Below, piece by piece: positions 35,987 through 46,274 of a stretch of 64,000 bases of DNA (the stretch's first letter is position 1; every line of letters starts with the position of its first letter). The DNA is taken from positions 1 to 64,000 of the forward strand of contig JAKJHU010001349.1 of NCBI GenBank assembly GCA_022316685.1, written 5' to 3'. The position numbers and the translations under genes are program-made. Under the pieces are notes generated by a model. It was not told the DNA's origin and searched no databases. It saw only the letters and a program-made list of their open reading frames with translations. The stretch comes from Progne subis subis (taxonomy: Eukaryota; Chordata; Aves; Passeriformes; Hirundinidae).

Positions 35987-37390
35987 ATGGGACAGGGGAA
36001 GAGCAAGCCCCCTCCACCCATGAAACTCCCACCTGTACCTAAAGACAGTCCGTTGGGATTCATGCTAGCTGAATGGAAGCAGTATCCTGGGACCAGAGAT
36101 AAGGATAAGGCCAAAATGATACACTATTGTGTAGAAGTATGAGGTGGGAAGGAAATATCGAAGAATGTATTTTGGCCTGTGTATGGATTATCGGAAGATT
36201 GGGTAAGGCAGAAACTCAATCTGTGGGTCAATACTAAGACCCCTTTTAGTCAGGAAGAAAGTAATTATGCGAGTATCTGGGTTGAGACCCCGGGAGTGTT
36301 TTTATTTAACCTGAGTGAGAAACCTGACCCTTGTAAGACTAGGAGACGAGGGAAAAGGGAAGAAGTCCCCCTGGTTCCACCACTGTAGGTACGGCCACAA
36401 GCCCCTCCACTCCCGGTGATGATAATGCACGAGATCAAGCTGAGGCTCCACCTAGAGGTCCTGTGACTAGACAAAGAGCAAGGCAACAGAACCTATATCC
36501 CTTAAGGGAAATGCCTATTGGGGGGAGGCTCAGGCTAGAAAAAGGTTTACTCCTGTCCCACTGAGCTCAGGAGATGTGCGGGATTTTAAAAAGGAAATGG
36601 GGAACCTACTGGAGGATCCATTAGGAGGATCAGAAAGTGTGGACCAATTCTTGGTCCAACATTTATACTTGGGATGAATTACAATCCATCCTAGGAATCC
36701 TCTTTACATCGGAGGAGAAAAATATGATTAGACGTGCGGGAATGCGCATTTGGGATGCCCAGCATGCACAAGGGCCACAAGCAGATCTTAAATGGCCATT
36801 ACAAAATCCCAACTGGAATCATCAGAACCCAGAACACTGGGGACACATGCAGGATTTAAGAACAATAATCATCCAGGGCATCCGCGAGGCAGTTCCAAGA
36901 GGGCAGAATATTAACAAAGCATTTAACGAAAGGCAAAAGAAGGAGGAAACCCCAACTGAGTGGCTAGAAAGATTAAGGAAGAATTTGCAATTATATTCGG
37001 GGATAGACCCTGAAGCCCCAGTGGGGCAAGCCCTGCTCAAAACACAGTTTGTTGCAAAATCATGGGAAGGATATTAGTAAGAAATTAGAAAAGTTGGACA
37101 ATTGGCAGGAGAGGGGATTGGACGAGTTATTGAGGGAAGCGCAGAAGGTATATGTGCGGAGAGAGGAAGAAAGCCACAAAAGACAAGTAAAAATGTTGGT
37201 CGCTGCAGTACGGGAAAGACAAGAAACACCCCGAAGGGACAGGTTAGACAGGCCTTCTCATCAGAAGTGGGAAGAAGTGCCGCCAAAGAATAAAGAGACA
37301 CGAGCTTGTTTTTATTGTGGAGGAAAAGGACATCTGAGAAAGGATTTCAGAAAGAGAATGAAGGATGAGAGAATGTTTAAGGAAGACTAG
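35987..37390 (+). pseudogene. gag: ERV-E gag (gammaretrovirus-like), broken
   Basis: It starts at ATG 35987 with MGQGKSK, a myristoylation-type Gly at position 2. The matrix region continues to a TGA at 36140-36142 (Trp position), then reads on to 36388. The frame shifts near 36385 into the linker that carries LYPLREMPIGG, and again near 36640. Capsid, 36637-37077, ends in a helical block with NINKAFNERQKKEETPTEWL, where the major homology region lies. It shifts again near 37060. The nucleocapsid has one CCHC knuckle, CFYCGGKGHLRKDF, whose last Cys is Phe. It ends at the TAG 37388-37390, in frame with pol. It would assemble the virus core in a live virus; here at least one stop, several shifts and the lost zinc ligand rule that out. 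Confidence 0.85.
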
Positions 37391-37466
37391 GGAGGTCAGG
37401 GGCTCTATTTGCTGGGGACTAGGACACACCAGGAGCCCTTGATAAAAATAAAAATAGGTCCCCAGC
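37388..37466 (+). promoter_or_regulatory. Gag-pol UAG readthrough signal with pseudoknot
   Basis: TAG (37388-37390) is followed by GGAGGTCAGGGG, the context of gammaretroviral gag stops. Stem 1 pairs 37395-37405 with 37433-37443 (11 pairs, two of them G-U). Stem 2 pairs 37411-37419 (GCTGGGGAC) with 37458-37466 (GTCCCCAGC), nine perfect pairs. The last loop (37444-37457) is A-rich. Gag and pol are in the same frame across the TAG. In gammaretroviruses such a knot lets a minority of ribosomes read through to make Gag-Pol. Confidence 0.75.
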
Positions 37467-38344
37467 GCCAGGAATTCGAGTTCCTGGTAGACACAGGGGC
37501 TGAAAGATCGACCATTCAAAAGCTGCCCCTTGGGTGCACCTTTGCCCGAGAAACTGCCCTGGTAGTTGGGACAAAGGGGGAGCCTTTTGAAGTAAAATCA
37601 GTAAAGGATGTAGTAATTGAAACAGACAAAAAGATTAAATTGGGTAACTTCTTAATAGTACCAGAGGCAGAATATAATCTATTAGGAAGGGACTTAATAA
37701 TAGAATTGGGGATTAATTTAGAAATAGTAGATAAGGAGTTAAAGATTAAGCTATGCCCTCTTAGAGTGGAGGATGAGCAGAGAATAAACCCTGAAGTATG
37801 GTATACACCTGAGAGTGTGGGGCAAATGGATATACCACCTTTTACAGTTACCCTTAAAAATCCAGATATCCCTGTTAGGATAAGGCAATATCCCATATCC
37901 TTAGAGGGACGAATGGGACTTAAACCTGAAATTGATAGACTGGTTAACAAAGGACTACTGGAATCTTGCATGTCACCATTCAACACACCAATACTCCCCG
38001 TCAAGAAGCCAGATGGCACTTACAGGCTAGTCCATGACTTAAGGGAAATTAACAAAAGGACTGTAGCTCGCTTCCCAGTAGTAGCTAATCCATATACTTT
38101 ATTAAGTAACTTGGGGCCTAATAATTGTTGGTATAGTGTAATAGACTTAAAAGATGCCTTTTGGGCCTGCTCCCTTGCAGAAAGTAGCCGGGATTATTTT
38201 GCCTTTGAATGGGAAGATCCAGAGACCCATAGGAGACAGCAATTGAGGTGGACCGTATTACCTCAAGAGTTTATGGAATCCCCTAACTTATTTGGACAAG
38301 CACTAGAACAAATCCTCCAAGATTACAAGACCAGGCAGGAGTAA
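37391..38344 (+). pseudogene. pol: ERV-E pol: protease and N-terminal reverse transcriptase
   Basis: In frame with gag after the TAG. The protease has the aspartyl motif VDTGAERS and the flap-side YNLLGRDLI. RT begins near YTPESVGQMDIPP, with LPVKKPDGTYRLVHDLREIN, VIDLKDAFWACSL and LRWTVLPQEF. The frame ends at 38344 just before the catalytic YVDD. A one-base shift near 38330 moves it into the next frame. Typical gammaretroviral order with the protease fused to RT. Confidence 0.9.
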
Positions 38345-38778
38345 CTTTGGTACAGTATGTAGATGATTTACTACTAGCAGGGGAAAGAGAGGACGACATT
38401 CGAAAAGAGAGCATAAAGCTACTAAACTTTTTGGGACTTAAAGGCTTAAAGGTATCAAAAGCCAAGTTGCAATTTGTGGAAGAAGAAGTTAAATATTTAG
38501 GCCACTACTTTAGTAAGGGAGAAAAAAGAATTGACCCCGAGAGAGTGAAAGGTATATTAGCCTTGCCACCCCCAAAGAACAAGAGGCAAATTAGGCAGCT
38601 TTTGGGACTAGTAGGATATTGCAGACAATGGATTGAAAACTATAGTAGCAAGGTTAAATTCTTACATCAAAAACTTAGTCAAGAAGGTTTAATGAAATGG
38701 ACCCGGGAAGTTGAGGAAAGTTTAAAAGGAATACAACAGGACTTAATCCAAACCCCCGTACTCAGTCTATCTGATTAA
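38345..38778 (+). pseudogene. pol: ERV-E pol: RT catalytic motif, thumb and connection
   Basis: It continues RT in the shifted frame with VQYVDDLLLAG (active-site YVDD), then GLKVSKAKLQFVEEEVKYLG and the IRQLLGLVGYCRQWI thumb helix. It stops at the TAA 38776-38778. Between 38779 and 38990 the remaining connection is broken by further stops and shifts. Confidence 0.9.
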
Positions 38779-38990
38779 AAAAGACCCTTTTATTTATTCA
38801 TAAACACAGATAATGGAACAGCCTATGGGGTACTGACTCAGGATTGGGCAGGGAAGAAGAAACCTGTGGGGTACCTATCCAAACTGTTAGATCCAGTTAG
38901 TAAGGATGGCCTACTTGCTTACAGGCAGTTGTAGCCTGTGCGCTCCTGACGGAAGAAGCACACAAAATAACATTTAACAGCAAATTAAAG

Positions 38991-39834
38991 GTGTTCTCTC
39001 CTCATAATATTAGGGGAATTTTACAACAAAAAGCAGATAAGTGGATTACAGACTCCAGACTTTTAAAATATGAAGGCATCCTTCTAGACTCCCCTAAACT
39101 GACCCTAGAAGTGACGGGCTTGCAAAATCCGGCCCGATTTTTATATGGGGAGCCAGATGAAAAGGAATTAGCTCATAACTGCATGACAACTATTGAGGAG
39201 CAAACTAAAATAAGACCAGACTTAGAGGAAGAAGAATTAGAAACAGGGGAAAGGCTATTTGTAGATGGATCATCACGGGTTATAGAAAGAAAAAGAGTGT
39301 CAGGCTATGCAATTAGAGGGGGACCGGAACTAGAGGTTATAGAATCAGGCCCTCTGAATAAAACTTGGTCTGCACAAGCCTGTGAATTGTATGCTGTATT
39401 AAGAGCAGTTGGAAAGATTAAAAGATAAAGAAGGGACAATTTATACAGACTCTAAATATGCATTTGGGGTAGTGCAAACCTTTGGGAAAATATGGGAAGA
39501 AAGGGGATTAATGAACTCCCAGGGAAAGGATTTAATACATCAGGAATTAATCAAAAGGGTATTAATAGCATTGAGAAAACCTAAGAAAATTGCGGTGGTA
39601 CATTTGAGAGGACATCAGAGAGGAATAGATTTTAGAAGTAGAGGAAACAATGCAGCAGATCAGGAGGCCAAGAAAGCCGCTCTAATGATAATACGACAAA
39701 AAGAAAAAGGGGGGCCCGGGACAGAGTCATTGGATGAGGAGAAAGCAGAATATAAATTTACTAAAACAGAAGAGCAGAGGTTATCTCAAATGGGAATATG
39801 TAAAGACCAGGGATGGAAAATGGAAACTCTCTGA
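38991..39834 (+). pseudogene. pol: ERV-E pol: RNase H
   Basis: Two overlapping frames (38991-39428 and 39409-39834) make one RNase H split by a frameshift near 39415. The four acidic residues are visible: LFVDGSS, AQACELYA, IYTDSKYA and NNAADQEAK. The domain would remove RNA from the RNA-DNA hybrid during reverse transcription. Confidence 0.85.
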
Positions 39835-39847
39835 TGGATGAGAAGTA

Positions 39848-40898
39848 TTGCCAAAAGCAATAGCGCTGGAAATTTTGCATATAATACATGAGAAAACTCA
39901 CTGGGGAACCCAAGCTATAGTAGATCAGTTTGGAATTAAATATATGTGTATTGGAATTCATAACCTGGCCAAACAAGTAATAGCGGGATGCACAACTTGT
40001 TTGCAAGTGAACAAGGCCAACTTTAGAAAACAACCTCTGGGAGGACGACCATTAGCCCAAAGGCCGTTTGCAAACATACAAGTAGATTTTACAGAATTAC
40101 CCAAGGTCGGGAGAGTGAAGTATTTGTTAGTTATAATAGATCACTTAACTCATTATGTGGAGGCATTTCCCACCACCAGAGCTACCACGCAAGCTGTGGT
40201 AAAAGTGCTGCTAGAAAATATAATCCCCAGGTACGGGGCACCTGAAACAATAGACTCCGACAGAGGCCCCCATTTTGTGTCCAAAATCCTTAATGAAACA
40301 ATGGAGTCCCTGGGAATTAAGTGGGAACACCATTCTCCATGGCACCCTCAGAGTTCAGGACGGGTGGAAAGGATGAATGGGGAAATTAAAAAAACAGTTA
40401 ACTAAATTAATGATTGAAACCAAACTATCACGGACAAAATGCTTACCGCTTGCGTTGCTAAACATAAGAACCCAGCCAAGAACAGACATAGGTCTATCTC
40501 CTTTCGAAATGTTGTACGGGATGCCTTATCATGTAGAGAAGCCTTTAACCCATCCCAGCGTAAGAGACCAAGACATCAATCAATACATCACTGCCTTAAT
40601 GGCATATCGAGAAGAAATGTGGAAGAAGGGTCTTATAGTACAACGACCCCCATTAGACATTGCACTGCATCAAATAAAACCAGGAGACTGGGTATTAATC
40701 AAAACATGGAAAGACACTACCCTAGCGCCCCGGTGGGAAGGACCTTACCTTGTATTACTCACAACAGAAACAGCAATAAGAACAGCTGAGAAGGGATGGA
40801 CTCACGCTAGCAGGATCAAGGGCCCTGTGAGGGAACCAACTACCGAGTGGAAAGTTGTCAGCTCACCGGGAAGCCTGAAATTAAGACTGAAGAAATAA
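39848..40898 (+). pseudogene. pol: ERV-E pol: integrase
   Basis: Zinc domain HEKTHWG...CTTC, then the DDE core: QVDFTELP, TIDSDRGPHF and SSGRVERMNG. A shift in an A-run near 40390 moves the frame to 40377-40898. That part holds the rest of the core (LSPFEMLYGMPY) and the C-terminal domain (IKPGDWVLIKTWKD, RWEGPYLVLL), ending in the HASRIKGPV phrase typical of gammaretroviral integrase ends. Confidence 0.9.
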
Positions 40899-40910
40899 AT
40901 AAAAGACTGA

Positions 40911-41364
40911 ATGAACGGATTTACAATTGAATATTTACCCAATCCATATTTAGTAATGATAAGATGCAAGAAAGCAAACTGTAACTGTTACCCATTTGTA
41001 TGTTATAACTGTAAAGTGTGCGGAGAAGGGTGGTGGACTCACTGCTATAGGGGAAGACCCCTAAAGGGGTTTGCACCCCTTGCTGGAAATTACAAAGAAA
41101 TATTACTGATTGGCTACTAAACCTAAAAGTATCTCTTGAAGAATTAACTGTAGAATCCAGCGAATGGTGGGAGATATTTGCCAAAGGAGCAAATCCCGAC
41201 TTGTATTGACTAAACGTGCCCAGCCCATTCGTAGCAGAAATAATTGAAGGGCGTTGCCGAAAGGAGCTACAGGAGCTCAGGTGCAACTCTCCACAAGTTA
41301 AAAGAGCGAACTGGTATTCTTATGTTGTCCAAAGTAGTCAGAGCAGGGCAATCACTACCTCCTG
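40911..41364 (+). other. ERV-E extra frame between pol and env, Cys-rich
   Basis: Between the pol stop (40898) and the env ATG (41389) lies nearly 490 bp that simple gammaretroviruses do not have, since their pol and env overlap. The frame 40911-41120 starts at an ATG and has seven Cys in residues 19-45 with spacing CX4CXCX4CX2CX2CX7C, then WWTHC. A second frame, offset by one base, adds a CX2C (VCTPC) near 41070-41085 and continues to a TGA at 41207-41209, then on to about 41364, with protein-like composition. Together this suggests one formerly continuous, zinc-binding-like accessory protein split by a frameshift and one stop. I cannot name a homologue. A decayed env leader or recombination remnant is the alternative. 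Confidence 0.5.
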
Positions 41365-41388
41365 AAGAATTCCCCTGCTGCCGAGAAG

Positions 41389-42528
41389 ATGGTATCCCTC
41401 GTGGCTCAAAACACCCGAGTCGACGAGCGAGGCAGAGGGAGAAAAAGTGGTGGAGGAAAGAGCCTCACTTATGGGACAACAAGGCGATGTTCGCTGAGCT
41501 GCCAAAAGAATGGGACTGATAGTATTACTGAGTTATGGCATTGTCACCACCAGAGAGAGCTTTCAGAAAAGAAAGAATACAAAAGAGCCAGTGAAACCAA
41601 GCACCCGAATCTGCACACCATAATATGGATGCTATCATTATTAGTATGTTGTACTACCGCAGAGCACGATAACCCCCATCAACCCTTTAAGTGGTCCTTG
41701 ATCCGATGGGAAGACCATAAAGTATTGTCCTCCATGATTACCCCAGGGAATCCCTCTTTTCAGTGTGAGTTGAAAGATGTTTTTCCAGTCTGGCCACTTG
41801 TATTCCTTGGGGCCTTTTGTTTTTGTCCTGCCTCAAATCCGGGAAAACCATGTTGTAACTATCCTGAGCATTATTATTGTGCGTACTGGGGATGCGCAAA
41901 CCGTATCCTTTGGATTCCTCCTGGAGGAGGAAAAGATCAATTCATGTCCGTAAAATGGTATCCTTATGGATGTAAAGAACCCCAAATATGGCAAGACGGA
42001 GGGCTAGGACGGCAGGGGAATTGTAAAGGAATTTGGATAAATGTTACTAAAGGAGACGATCAAGCGTGGGTAACAGGAAAACTGTGGGGGGCACGATTAT
42101 GGGAACCTGGTACAGACAGAGGGGGACACTTTTTAATCAAAAAGGAACCAGCACCACAAGACTCAGAACTTACTGGGCCAAATTCTGTGCTGCAGGAAGA
42201 ACAGGAATTAGAACAACAATATAAAGGTCAAAGAGACGAGATAAAGAATAGTAACATAGCCCCTACTGTTAAAGGAGTTGTAAAAACAGGACTAGAGTAT
42301 AGTGCATTATGGAAAATAATGCAAGCTAGTTACCAATTATTAAATATAACACATCCGAATTTGACTCAAGAATGCTGGCTATGTTATAGCATTAGGCCTC
42401 CCTTTTATGAAGGTATAGGTAGTACACAAAAAGTACGACGTATCAATGGAACCAATCCAGCACAAGGCCTTTGGAAACAGAATAAAACCGAAACACAAGG
42501 GATAACCTTATCCCAAGTAACAGGGTAA
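41389..42528 (+). pseudogene. env: ERV-E env, surface subunit
   Basis: It starts at ATG 41389 with a long basic leader of about 80 residues before the hydrophobic core IIWMLSLLVCC, so the signal peptide is either very long or starts internally. The surface subunit has many Cys, N-glycosylation sites (NVTK, NITH, NLTQ) and a CWLC motif near its end, the CX2C isomerase motif of gammaretroviral Env. It stops at 42528 before the cleavage site; the remaining part reaches the transmembrane subunit only through a frame change between 42528 and 42796. Confidence 0.85.
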
Positions 42529-42795
42529 AGGGAGGTGTATAGGAAAAATACCACCAGAAAAAGAACACTTATGTGGAGTAATTATGACACAAAGAGAAGA
42601 GGATAAACCTGCAGGATGGCTCCTCTCTGCAGCGAATACAAAGTGGGTATGAGACAATATAGGCGTCACCCCCTGTTTATCATTAAAGGTTTTTAATTAT
42701 GCTCGAGGTTACTGTATCCAAGTAACCATTGTCCCCAGAATAATTTACCACTCAACTGATTATATTTAGCAGCAACATACCACTGCAGAGCATCA

Positions 42796-43411
42796 TCTAG
42801 TAAAAAGGGAACCCTTTACGGCCCTGACCATTGCAACCCTGCTGACTATAGGAGGAGTAGGAGCAGGGACAGGAGTAGCGTCCTTGATAAATCAGCAAAA
42901 AGAAATGAAGACATTGCGAATGTCAGTAGATGAGGATTTAGGAAGAATAGAGCAAGCCATTGATGGGCTAGTAAAGTCAGTAAGATCTTTATCTGAAGTA
43001 GTGTTACAAAATCGCAGGGGTCTTGATCTTTTGTTCTTGCAACAAGGTGGCCTGTGTGTAGCCCTAAAAGAAGAATGTTGCGCATATGCTGACCACACGG
43101 GAGTAGTAATAGATACCATAACAGAATTAAGAAACCGGCTAGAACAAAGGAAGCGAGAAAAAGAGGCAAACCAAAACTGGTATGAATCTTGGTTTGATTA
43201 TTCCCCCTGGCTGACTACCCTGCTGTCCACAATTGCGGGACCACTGATTTTATTAATACTTGGATTGACCTTTGGACCATGTATTTTTAATAAATTGATA
43301 ACAATTGTGAAAGGATGCTCAGAAGCAGCATATTTAATGCTTATTAGAGCAAAATATGAATCGCTACCTGAAGACTCAAAAGATGAGAAATTAGAATGGG
43401 CCAGACAATAA
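42796..43411 (+). pseudogene. env: ERV-E env, transmembrane subunit
   Basis: An open frame with a fusion-peptide-like stretch ([15 protein letters not shown]), a heptad region, an immunosuppressive-domain-like segment ([16 protein letters not shown]) and the CX6CC motif CVALKEECC. The membrane anchor is [19 protein letters not shown], and a cytoplasmic tail ends at 43411. This is class I gammaretroviral Env architecture. The subunit itself is uninterrupted but is out of frame with the surface subunit. Confidence 0.9.
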
Positions 43412-43445
43412 TTAAAAAGGTTCAATGAACAAATTTAGGCTGAAA

Positions 43446-43459
43446 GAAAAAGGGGGGAT
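43446..43459 (+). other. ERV-E polypurine tract
   Basis: AAAAAGGGGGGATT directly precedes the TGTGACGAG start of the 3' LTR. Confidence 0.8.
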
Positions 43460-43914
43460 TGTGACGAGTTAATACTTTGTTCATTGAACTTGCAAGCGCA
43501 GGATGACTCATGACTTTTAAAAGAACCTTTAAAATTGCAAACACATGATGACTCATGATTTTTTCTTGCAAGCACAGGATGACTGATGACATTTAAAAGA
43601 AACTTTGAACTTGCAAACACATAATGACTCATGATTTTTAGACACAATGTGCTATTGCTTAACAAGGTTTTTTTTAGCGATAACCGGAAGACAGAAGACG
43701 GTCTCCTAGCAACAAGATAACACATATTGCGAAACGCACACGATAACAGAAGAAGGAACTGTATAAAACGGGACTGGAAGGTCGTAACCGGGCGGCAGTT
43801 GGTGGAGCGCAGTCCCTCTGTCACCCAGCAGCTGTATTTTGCTTATAACCCATTTGCTGTAATTAATAAAAATTCTAATTGGGACTAAAACCTTGAGTAG
43901 TGCAATTTATAACA
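43460..43914 (+). mobile_element. ERV-E 3' LTR with duplicated enhancer
   Basis: 455 bp, from TGTGACGAGTTAATAC to TTTATAACA. It carries an extra ~70-bp repeat in U3 compared with the 5' LTR, giving three perfect TGACTCA sites (near 43503, 43548 and 43625) and one TGACTGA. TATA-like GTATAAAACG is near 43762 and AATAAAAATTC near 43864. Its 3' flank does not repeat the 5' flank of the provirus. Confidence 0.9.
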
Positions 43915-43915
43915 C

Positions 43916-44822
43916 TGTTAGAGTGTGTTCATTTGGTTGATACTGTGATTCCTTTTGATCTTGGTGTCTGGGATGTTTTCTTCCCTGTTCCCCTTGGAAA
44001 ACGGAGCACGTTGTTTGTCCCTGCTTCGCTGCGCCCATCCCCTAGGCTGGAATGGAACCCAACTCTGTTCCACTGCCACCTTCTCCCTGATCGGGGAGTG
44101 GCTTGTCCCTGCCTCTAGGCCCTTCCCCGCTCTGGGAAAAAGCCCTGCGACTGCCGGCAGCTCTGTCTCTCTGGCACCGGCGGGGACGGGGAAGGAGCTA
44201 AGGAAGAGCTGCGGCCGGCAGGGCAGGAGCCCAGAATCAAGCCATGATATGCCCCAGGACAGAGGGCAAGCTCGGTGCCTTTTGCCATCGACGTCATCTG
44301 GGTCTCTCAAAAGAACCAGCACAAGCAGGGATGGGGCAAGCATGTGCAACTGTGACTTTGCACGTGGCCAGGGCAGCCCCGCTGCAAGAGCAGCCTCTCC
44401 AGTGCTTCACAGCAGCCTGGTGCCTGGCAGCAGTTGATGGGGAGGAAATGACTTGGGTGGCCACAGGGCCCAGCCTGTGTGGCCGTGCCCGTGTGGCCGT
44501 GCCCGCGCCATGCTGCAGGCAGGGGCTGCCTGGTGCTGGCTGTGGATTGCCCAAGAGGTAGGCCATGGCCGCTCCCTGCAGTCCCGTCCCTGCCCGATTT
44601 CCCCTTTGCCCAGGGAGGCTCAAGGGCAGGCAAGTGCAGGCTCAGGAGCTGATGCTGCCCACTGCAGAGTGTCCTCTGGCTCACCTGGAGGCAGCCAGTG
44701 GCAGCTCTGGGGCTCGTGCAGGGGCGCTGGGGCTGTGACCCCCCACTGCCACCAAAGGCTACGGCGGCTGCCTTGCCGGCACGGTGGGCTGTGGAGCACA
44801 CTTTGGGGAGCAGAGGGGACAC
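43916..44822. repeat. Direct repeat R, copy 1
   Basis: It begins TGTTAGAGTGTGTTCAT and matches 47858-48751 at high identity to the phrase TTGGGGAGCAGAGG. Copy 1 continues GGACACAAGGCAGG into unique sequence; copy 2 is entered there by ERV-B. The spacing of the two copies is about 3.94 kb. Open frames in it occur on both strands and are not supported as genes. Confidence 0.9.
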
Positions 44823-46130
44823 AAGGCAGGCCTCCACTGAAGGGCTAGGCTGTGTGGGAAGAGCGGGCAGAGTGAAGGGACGCAGGACGCTGCGAGTGGG
44901 GCAGTGGAAAGCAACAGCTGAGGACAGCCGAAAGGCCCAAGAGAGCAGAAGAACTTGTTGCACATGAGGAGTGGGGGCTGAAGGTGTGTGCTGGCCTTTT
45001 GCCGGTGCCTCAGAGGGACGGGCAACCTGAGCACGTGAAGCAATGGGAAACAAAGACACGCAGAGCTCCTTATGTGTCCGGAGAACATGTGCCTATTGCT
45101 GTGTGGGCAGCTGTGTGAGCTGCTGCCATGAGAGCCAGGGGCTCTGAGGGCACGCTGTCCCTCTTTCCCTCGAGGGGAAGGACAGCACTGCTGCCGGAGC
45201 TGCTTGCCAGGGTGCGTGCGCTTTCATCGCTGCCTTGCAGCAATGGGTTGGGAGTGGCCAGTGCCCGGAGCCAAGCTGTCCCTCTCCCGCTGTGTGACTC
45301 GCAGCAGGCTGGAAGCAGCGCTAGCACGGCCAGCTGCTGCCCCTGCCTGGCGACAGCAGAGGCTGGCACGGGCAGCCTCTTGCCAGACTGCAGGTGGCCC
45401 ACGCAGGACTGGGCTTTCCATCGGCAGAGATGCCCAAGGGATGGGGCCGGGCCCATGCGAGCCGTGGCCATCACTCTGGTGATCCAGCGGCAGCACTAAT
45501 CCTGCCCACTTACAGCAGCTGGGACTGAGCAGCCAGACACGTAGCCTGAGCCTGTGGAATGAAGCTGCTCAGGCAGGGCCAGACCTGGAGCAGGGATTCC
45601 ACTCCTGGTGTGGCCAGCACATCAGGCCATGCAAGTGTTGCAGCAAGTGCAGAGGAGGCCAGCGGGTTGCTAAGGTGAGCAGCTCTCCTGTGGAGACAGC
45701 TTGAGAGAGAGTTGGAGCTGCTCAGGCTGGAGAAGAGAAGGTTGTGGGGAGGCCTCCCAGTGCCTTGCAGTGTGTGCCAGGAGCTCCGTAGGGAGCTGCA
45801 GAGGCATTCTGTGACAGCAATTGTAGTGATAGGCTAAGGGGTTGGAGCTGTCAGGCAGGTGGGGAGAGCTGCCTGGGCCTGGGGAACTGCAGCCGCCTTT
45901 GTGTCTGCAGGATCTTCTCCGGCACAGGGCAGAGGCTGTTCCCAGCCAGCAGTTCCACAGCCTTGGGGGAGCCATGGGCTGGGCATTGGTGGCACCTGAC
46001 CTCTTCCTGATGTGGCCCGTGCTCCTGGGAGCGCTTGGCTGCCACAGCCTGGGCTCCCATTTTCAATGGCAGGCCTTTCGTGGCCATCAGCGCCCTGCTG
46101 CCTGAGTGGGTCTTGCCGGCCCTGAGGCAG
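44823..46130. other. Unit interior upstream of the TATA gene
   Basis: GC-rich sequence with a short CR1-like phrase (GAGCTGCTCAGGCTGGAGAAG) near 45715. Several open frames on both strands overlap each other; none shows a domain. It probably belongs to the ~3.94-kb repeated unit. Confidence 0.4.
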
Positions 46131-46139
46131 GCGGTGCTG

Positions 46140-46240
46140 TGAGGTCACAAATGGCGTGACAGCGGCTTGAGGCTGGGCTGTGATGTCACGCCGCGTGGCG
46201 GCCCCAGCATTGTGAGGTCACCGGGCCATCCCTATATAAG
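46140..46240 (+). promoter_or_regulatory. CRE-like elements and TATA box
   Basis: Three CRE-like octamers lie in line: TGAGGTCA 46140-46147, TGATGTCA 46181-46188 and TGAGGTCA 46213-46220, the last 13 bases before TATATAAG (46233-46240). The first ATG of the good frame is 35 bases after the TATA box. A CRE variant close to a TATA box is the layout of CREM-driven spermatid promoters, which is an inference here. Confidence 0.65.
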
Positions 46241-46274
46241 GCGGGCCGGCCCCACAGCCGCCAGTGCAGTGGCG

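Noticed and set aside
37388..37390. TAG as an ordinary inactivating mutation of gag
   Set aside because: It sits at the natural gag end, in frame with pol, with the readthrough context and pseudoknot downstream.
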